DNA of 64,000 nt from Trematomus loennbergii (lineage: Eukaryota; Chordata; Actinopteri; Perciformes; Nototheniidae). This document shows, one piece after another, positions 58,691 through 64,000 of the stretch; the first letter of the stretch is position 1; the number at the start of each line of letters is the position of its first letter. Below the pieces are notes generated by a model. That model had not been told where the DNA came from. It ran no database searches and saw only the letters and a list, made by a program, of their open reading frames with translations. The position numbers and the translations under genes were made by a program. Location: assembly GCA_012861695.1 (NCBI GenBank), contig JAAOOA010000606.1, positions 65,001-129,000 of the forward strand, in the 5' to 3' direction.

Positions 58691-59443
58691 GCCATTCGGT
58701 ATGGTGACGTCACCGGAACCATGACCATCATTTTCAAGTCAATAAAATCATCTGAATTCATATCGGGAGTCAAGTAGTTAGTTTGTTTATCATGTAGCCG
58801 TGTAATAAGCGGGATAATGTGCAGCAAGGCATCCCGTACACATTCAACTGCTAACAGCTAACTGCTAAAGGCTAACTGCTAACAGCCAACTGCTAACAGC
58901 TACCTGCTAACAGCTACCTGCTTACAGTCAACGGCTAACAGCTAACGGCTTAGTTTACCAGCTGTCCTCCTGCTGATATCAACATGAATGTGATGTTCAT
59001 GATGGCATTATGAGGAGAAAAAAGGATGCGCACCTGGACGTGTCGATCATAAGTTTACGTAATAAAGAATCACAAAAAGTAAATCTCGGTTTCCCATCAG
59101 CGACTAGGTAATATGCTGATCATCGGCCAAAGCAGGCCAGTAAATAATCAAGATACAATTATAACACATAGCTGGCAGATTGTGTTGTAAGCCTGTAACC
59201 TCTGAACAGAGAATCTGAGTCCTGCGGTGAGTTTAGCTCTGTTAGCCGTTACCCGAACACAGTCAGAACTATCCAAACTGAACCACTGGTGATCACTTGC
59301 GTCCGTTATAGAGTAGAGTGGACTCAGCCGTCAATGAGGGTGTAAAAACTCAATGAAATATAATTTCAATAACTGTGTCATAAATGAGAAGAAGAACAGG
59401 ACATTTGAGATATTAGAGACACCTTCAGTCTGTCTGTCCATAC
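58691..59443. other. Intron of NLR copy 2 with a short GCTAAC tandem
   Basis: It matches 24761-25431, except for an expanded run of CTGCTAACAGCTAAC-type units (58850-58945, about 8 units) where unit 1 has one or two. Otherwise non-coding. Confidence 0.7.
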
Positions 59444-60576
59444 CTGAGTGTCTCCAGTCTCCAGAGTGGATCCTCACGTCCAGCAGACAGCAGCTTCTCT
59501 CCTGAGTCTCCTGGATGATTGTAGCTCAGGTCCAGCTCTCTCAGATGGGAGGTGTCGGAGCTCAGAGCTGAAGCCAGAGAAACACAGCCTTCCTTTGTGA
59601 CCATACAGCCTAAGAGACTGTACCAGGGAATACAGTAAACTCAGTGTTTTGATTATGTCAGCATGAAGATACAGATGTTGACCAACTTTATTAACATGAA
59701 CCTGAAGCTGGATGAGCAGGTTTTAAATTAAAACTATCAACAACAACAAAAACCTGTGCTCTGACCTGAGAGTCTCCAGTTCACAGTGAGGACCCTTCAG
59801 TCCAGCACACAGCCGCTTCACTCCTGAATCCTGCAGGTCGTTGTTACTCAGGTCCAGCTCTCTCAGATGGGAGGGGTTGGAGCTCAGAGCTGAAGCCAGA
59901 GAAACACAGCCTTCCTTTGTGACCATACAGCCTAAGAGACTGTACCAGGGAATACAGTAAACTCAGTGTTTTGATTATGTCAGCATGAAGATACAGATGT
60001 TGACCAACTTTATTAACATGAACCTGAAGCTGGATGAGCAGGTTTTAAATTAAAACTATCAACAACAAAAAAACCTGTGCTCTGACCTGAGAGTCTCCAG
60101 TTCACAGTGAGGACCCTTCAGTCCAGCACACAGCCGCTTCACTCCTGAATCCTGCAGGTCGTTGTTACTCAGGTCCAGCTCTCTCAGATGGGAGGGGTTG
60201 GAGCTCAGAGCTGAAGCCAGAGAAACACAGCCTTCCTTTGTGACCATACATCCTGAGAGACTGGAACCAGGGAATAGAGTAAACTCAGTGTTTTAAAAAG
60301 CAGCAGGAAAATCATACAGAGGTCGACCATCTTCATCAACATCAACCAGACGCTGGATAAAAAGGATTCAAAACTGCTTGAAAATAAAAGCAGAATCCTG
60401 ACCTGAGAGTCTCCAGTTCACAGTGAGGACTCTTCAGTCCAGCAGACAGCCGCTTCACTCCTGAATCCTGCAGGTCGTTGTTACTCAGGTCCAGCTCTCT
60501 CAGACTAGAGGACTGGGAGCTGAGGACTGAGGACAGAGCTTCACAGCTTCTCTCTGACAGCTTACAGCCACTCAGT
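59444..60576 (-). CDS. Four LRR exons of NLR copy 2
   Basis: Exons on the minus strand are 60576-60403, 60260-60087, 59939-59766 and 59617-59444, all 174 bp. Each has LSGC/LLGC-type starts, [20 protein letters not shown] (or a variant) and ends CELETLR before GTCAGAG or GTATGG donors. Exons 2 and 3 with introns are near-identical cassettes of 321 bp, down to a shared CCTTCAGTCC variant. This indicates exon duplication or gene conversion more recent than in copy 1. The frames are open. Confidence 0.88.
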
Positions 60577-60658
60577 CTGGGGAAGGATTAGCAATGAACA
60601 CAATTTATTTTATTTATCATTTTTGAAACTGATCAATGTTGTTTGTATCTCCACTTAC

Positions 60659-62454
60659 AGAGCTTTCCTGGAGGCTTTGACCACTGGCAGCAGCCTCTGA
60701 AGAGCCTCATCTGAAGCAGAGTATTTCTTCAGGTCAAAGACGTCCAGATCTTTTCCTGATGACAGTAAGATGAAGACCAGAGCTGACCACTGAGCAGGAG
60801 ACAGTTTATCTGTGGAGAGACTTCCTGAACTCAGGTACTGTTGGATCTGCTCCTCTAGAGAACGATCATTCAGTTCATTCAGACAGTGGAACAGGTTGAT
60901 GCTTCTCTCCGGAGACGGGTTCTCATTTATCTTCTTCTTGATGTACTCAACTGTTTTCTGGTCGATCTCTGAGCTACTTCCTGTTTCTGTCAGCAGGCCA
61001 TGTAGACGTTTCTGATTGGTCTGCAGTGAAAGACCCAGGAGGAAGCGAAGGAACAAGTCCAGGTGTCCGTTTGGACTCTGTAAGGCCTGGTCCACAGCAC
61101 TCTGGTAGAGATGTGTTAGTGTGGGTTGAGGTCTGAATACTTGAAGCAGCCAGGAGGTTGTTGATTCTTCTGCCAGCAGGTTGGCTCCAGAGTTGATGAA
61201 GGTCAGATGGACATGAAGAGCAGCCAGAAACTCCTGAACGCTCAGATGGACGAAGCAGAACACCGTGTCCTTGTACAGTCCACCTCCTCTCTAAAGACCT
61301 GTGTGAACACTCCTGAGTACACTGAGGCTTCTGTGATATCGATGCCACAGTCTGTCAGGTCGGACTCATAGAAGATTAGGTTGCCTTTCTGCAGCTGCTC
61401 AAAAGCCAGTTTTCCCAGAGCCTCCGTCATCTTCCTGGTCTCTGGACTCCAGGAATCTGTCTCACTTTTTCCATCATACTTGACGTTCCTCAGTTTGCAT
61501 AGAATCACCAGGAAGTGGATGTACATCTCAGTCAGGGTCTTGGGCAGCTCTCCTCCCTCTCTGGTTTTCAACACTTTCTCCAGAACTGAAGCAGAGATCC
61601 AGCAGAAGATTGGGATGTGGCACATGATGTGGAGGCTTCGTGAGGTCTTGATGTGGGAGATGATGGTGTCGGCCTGCTCCTGATCTATGAATCTCTTCCT
61701 GAAGTACTCCTCCTTCTGTGGGTCAGTGAACCCTCTGACCTCTGTCACCATGTCCACACACTCAGGAGGGATCTGATTGGCTGCTGCAGGTCGTGTGGTT
61801 ATCCAGAGGCGAGCAGAGGGAAGCAGCTCCCCCTGATGAGGTTTGTCAGCAGCACATCCACTGAGGTGGACTCTGTGACATCAGTCAGGATCTCAGTGTT
61901 GTGGAAGTCCAGAGGAAGTCGACACTCATCCAGACCGTCAAAGATGAACACAACCGAGAACTGATCAAACCTGCAGATTCCTGCGTCTCTGGTTTCAGAG
62001 AAGAAGTGATGAATAAGTTCCACCAAGCTGTAATTTTTCTTCAGCCTATTCAGCTCTCTGAAAGGTAATGGAAATGTGAACTGGATGTCCTGGTTGGCTT
62101 TGCCTTCAGCCCAGTCCAGAGTGAACTTCTGTGTTAAGACTGTTTTCCCGATGCCAGCCACTCCCTTTGTCATCACTCTGATTGGTGCATCTCTTCCAGG
62201 TGAGGCTTTAAAGATGTCTTCTTGTCTGATGGTTGTTTCTGGTCTGTCTGGTTTCCTGGATGCTGTTTCAATCTGTCTGACCTCATGCTCTTCAGCTGTA
62301 GTTTCTCCCATGGTGATGTAGATCTCTGTGTAGATTTCATTCAGAGGTCTTGAATTACCCGTTTTTATGATTTTCTCAATTTTTTTCTTCAGTTTGAATT
62401 TGAGGTTCCCTTGGCACTGAATAAGACTCTCTGAATGAATCTCTGAATGAATCT
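60659..62454 (-). pseudogene. FISNA-NACHT exon of NLR copy 2
   Basis: The 5' end has three candidate acceptors 12 bases apart (exon starts 62454, 62442 and 62430). FISNA includes [14 protein letters not shown] and [11 protein letters not shown]. Walker A GVAGIGKT and Walker B FIFDGLDE are at residues 50-57 and 122-129 of the frame starting at 62311. After LIRG the frame breaks at a C run (61829-61833), as in copy 1. It resumes at 61757 with [19 protein letters not shown], breaks again near 61283, and resumes at 61263 with [20 protein letters not shown] to the GTAAGTGG donor. The domain order is that of a full fish NLR. Confidence 0.9.
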
Positions 62455-63238
62455 CTGAATGAAGAAAAAAAGAAATCTCTCAATTGAAACAATGATACTT
62501 TCCACATAAAATAACCATCACAAGTTTGTTCCTAATTTTAAACATTTCTGACAAGACAGTAGATTATTTTCCTTGGAGAAAGACGCCGTATCTGTTGCTT
62601 TCCAAAAATGTTTCTTCGAAAAAAAATATTTTCGAAACCAGAATGAACAATCTGTTGGAGGAGCCAGGCATGGAGGGAGGTGGCAGAGACAATGGGTGAA
62701 ACTAGTAGGTTTTCGCCTGTTTGGGGAGTTCATATCCAGTTTACTTCGTTTGAATGGACAGCAGGCATAGACAGGATATTTAGCCAGCATGCAATGTTGC
62801 ATAAAATAGCACCATAGACATTAATTAAAAATCGCTTTTTAGACATTAATGTCTATGGTGAGATTCATACATGGGAGCCTTTTTAAAGCCTTTTTACCCC
62901 GCTGCAAACAGAAACCTCCACCCCCCCTTCCCATCACAAACTTTACACAGACCCCTCCTTCCAATTATCAACTCCTGTCTTGTTTCCGCAAACTCTTGTG
63001 TCCTGTGCAGCTAAAAGTTTTGCAAGCCCCCGTTCGTTTAGTACCTAAAATAATAGACATCGCTTTTTCCAGCTGACAAACCCGACTTTCTGGTCACTTC
63101 TTCCATTTTCCAGCCCTTGGGGAGAGACACGGGAGATTCATGTGATTGGTTGTTGGTCGCGTTGCTCGCGTTAACTCCCCAAGCTCAAGACACGCCCACC
63201 GCCAAGCGGCAATGCACGCCGCCGTGTGTAGGGGCCGT
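62455..63238. other. Intron of NLR copy 2 with a unit 2-specific insertion
   Basis: Sequence from about 62560 to 63238 has no counterpart in unit 1. It contains the inverted pair CATAGACATTAAT and ATTAATGTCTATGG (62812-62825 and 62841-62859), a small hairpin, and ends in GTGTGTAGGGGCCG before the shared AATCCCTATCCAGGAG. It is probably a transposon, but no clear terminal repeats were matched. Confidence 0.45.
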
Positions 63239-63708
63239 AATCCCTATCCAGGAGTTTCTTTCCAGAGCCGGTTCAATGTGTAGAGGTGAGCCCAACTTTG
63301 TCTAGTTGGTCCTGCTCCAACACCGGATCCGTCCCCAGCCGAGAGGTGACGGCTGTTTGAAGTTTGTATACCATGTTCCTCTTCACCTACAACCCAACTG
63401 GCATTGATTGGACCCTAAGACCCAGTGGTGTGTAGACCCCGGTGCCTGGCTGCAGGATGAGGACCTGGTCTGCCTAATAGGGTTGCTTTTTTTCTAAGTA
63501 GCTGATCTAAAAAGTGACCCTGCCAGAAACTATTGACCCTGACCACTGAGCTTTCAGGGTCATGGGGGTACCTAATCCCTGACACCATGTACAGGTGGTG
63601 TTTCTCTGTGTGGTATATCAGGAGGACACATCCAATCCATGTTATCATTGTGATTTACCTGACCTCAGGTTCCCTGTTTGTAAAACTATTTGTTAACTAA
63701 TGACCTAC
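63239..63708. other. Intron of NLR copy 2 with the empty site of the 4.1-kb element
   Basis: It matches 29890-30133 joined to 34282-34506. GAGGACCTGGTCTGCC at 63461-63475 has a single CTG, where unit 1 carries the 30134-34281 transposon. Confidence 0.9.
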
Positions 63709-63979
63709 CTGTCGGTTCTGATGGGATTTCTGATAATTTCTCCTCCAGAAGATTCTGATTCATCTCCTTCAAAACGTTTCTGGTCACTTCAATAGTCTTA
63801 ATGCAGTAGTTCAGAAACATATGGTCCACAGTTTGCGTCCGACTTGCATCCTCTAGTCGACTCTTTGGGATTCCTTCAAATCCTAGGACCTTCTCCTGCA
63901 GGTGCCACTTGAATTCTTCAAAGTCCTCTTTCCCCAATTGTTCTAAAGTTCTTAAGAGGATCTTTTTCAGAGTCGCCAT
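63709..63979 (-). CDS. Pyrin (death-fold) exon of NLR copy 2
   Basis: The frame runs from MATLKKILLRTLEQLGKEDF through EEFKWHLQEKVLGFEGIPKS to donor GTAGGTCA, about 90 codons. It differs from copy 1 at roughly 13 residues, with the hydrophobic core kept, which is more change than in nearby introns. The window ends 21 bases upstream of the ATG, so the 5' exons are not visible. Confidence 0.88.
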
Positions 63980-64000
63980 ATTTTCTCCCTGCAGAGATCC

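Larger units (their letters stand above)
52650..64000 (-). pseudogene. NLR immune receptor gene, copy 2, frame disrupted and cut by the window end
   Basis: The exons correspond one to one with copy 1: Pyrin (63979-63709), FISNA-NACHT (about 62454-60659), four LRR exons (60576-59444) and B30.2 (53205-52650). The Pyrin-NACHT intron is much shorter (about 1.3 kb), because it lacks the 4.1-kb transposon. The last intron is 6.2 kb, enlarged by a LINE fragment and DNA transposons. All four LRR exons are exactly 174 bp. Breaks remain in NACHT (61829-61833, shared with copy 1; near 61283, private) and B30.2 (near 53005, private). Copy 2 is thus the better preserved. Exons upstream of Pyrin lie beyond the window. 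Confidence 0.85.

Overview
The window is vertebrate, almost certainly teleost, nuclear DNA. The grounds are a split NLR immune receptor gene with a fish-type FISNA-NACHT exon, 174-bp LRR exons, a B30.2 (PRY-SPRY) exon and a Pyrin exon; a DIRS tyrosine-recombinase retrotransposon; fish-type L1 and Tx1-like LINE pieces; hAT, Harbinger-like and piggyBac-like elements; and long CA/TG/CT microsatellites. No prokaryotic or organellar feature was seen and no RNA gene could be supported.

The main structure is a large direct duplication. Unit 1 runs from about 984 to 36832. Unit 2 runs from about 36833 to the window end, where it stops inside the Pyrin exon. Each unit has the same order: a short conserved segment, CA repeats, an orphan first-exon-like sequence, a 57-bp minisatellite, a TTAAG-rich satellite, then a minus-strand NLR gene whose B30.2 exon lies at low and Pyrin exon at high coordinates. 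The units are nearly identical in aligned stretches (about 1 percent in the best non-coding stretch, roughly 3 percent or more in parts of the NLR exons, by eye), but differ by many insertions. A recent tandem duplication and two haplotypes joined by mis-assembly are both possible.

Unit 1: 1-983 transposon-like repeat; 984-9096 duplicated segment with a Harbinger-like element (3394-4174), minisatellite (4921-6462) and satellite (7690-8635); 9097-16240 a DIRS element with a nested hAT element; 16244-19740 mostly interspersed repeats; 20233-35200 NLR gene copy 1, with an L1 remnant in one intron and a 4.1-kb long-inverted-repeat element (30134-34281) holding a piggyBac-like insertion in another. 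Unit 2: 36833-50536 duplicated segment with a larger satellite, a second piggyBac-like element and a znf277 exon fragment; 50672-51017 an unidentified coding exon; 52650-64000 NLR gene copy 2, with a Tx1-like LINE fragment and further transposon insertions.

Because each unit is often the empty-site allele of the other, several insertions can be dated and their target sites read directly: DIRS (shared AAC), Harbinger-like (TTA), the 4.1-kb element (CTG), and a TTAA insertion seen against the opposite arm of the same palindrome. Both NLR copies carry one frame disruption in common after the Walker B motif and several private one-base differences, so they are either decaying paralogues or genes with residual consensus errors. 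No new biochemical system was found. The most notable content is this record of nested transposition and the NLR duplication.
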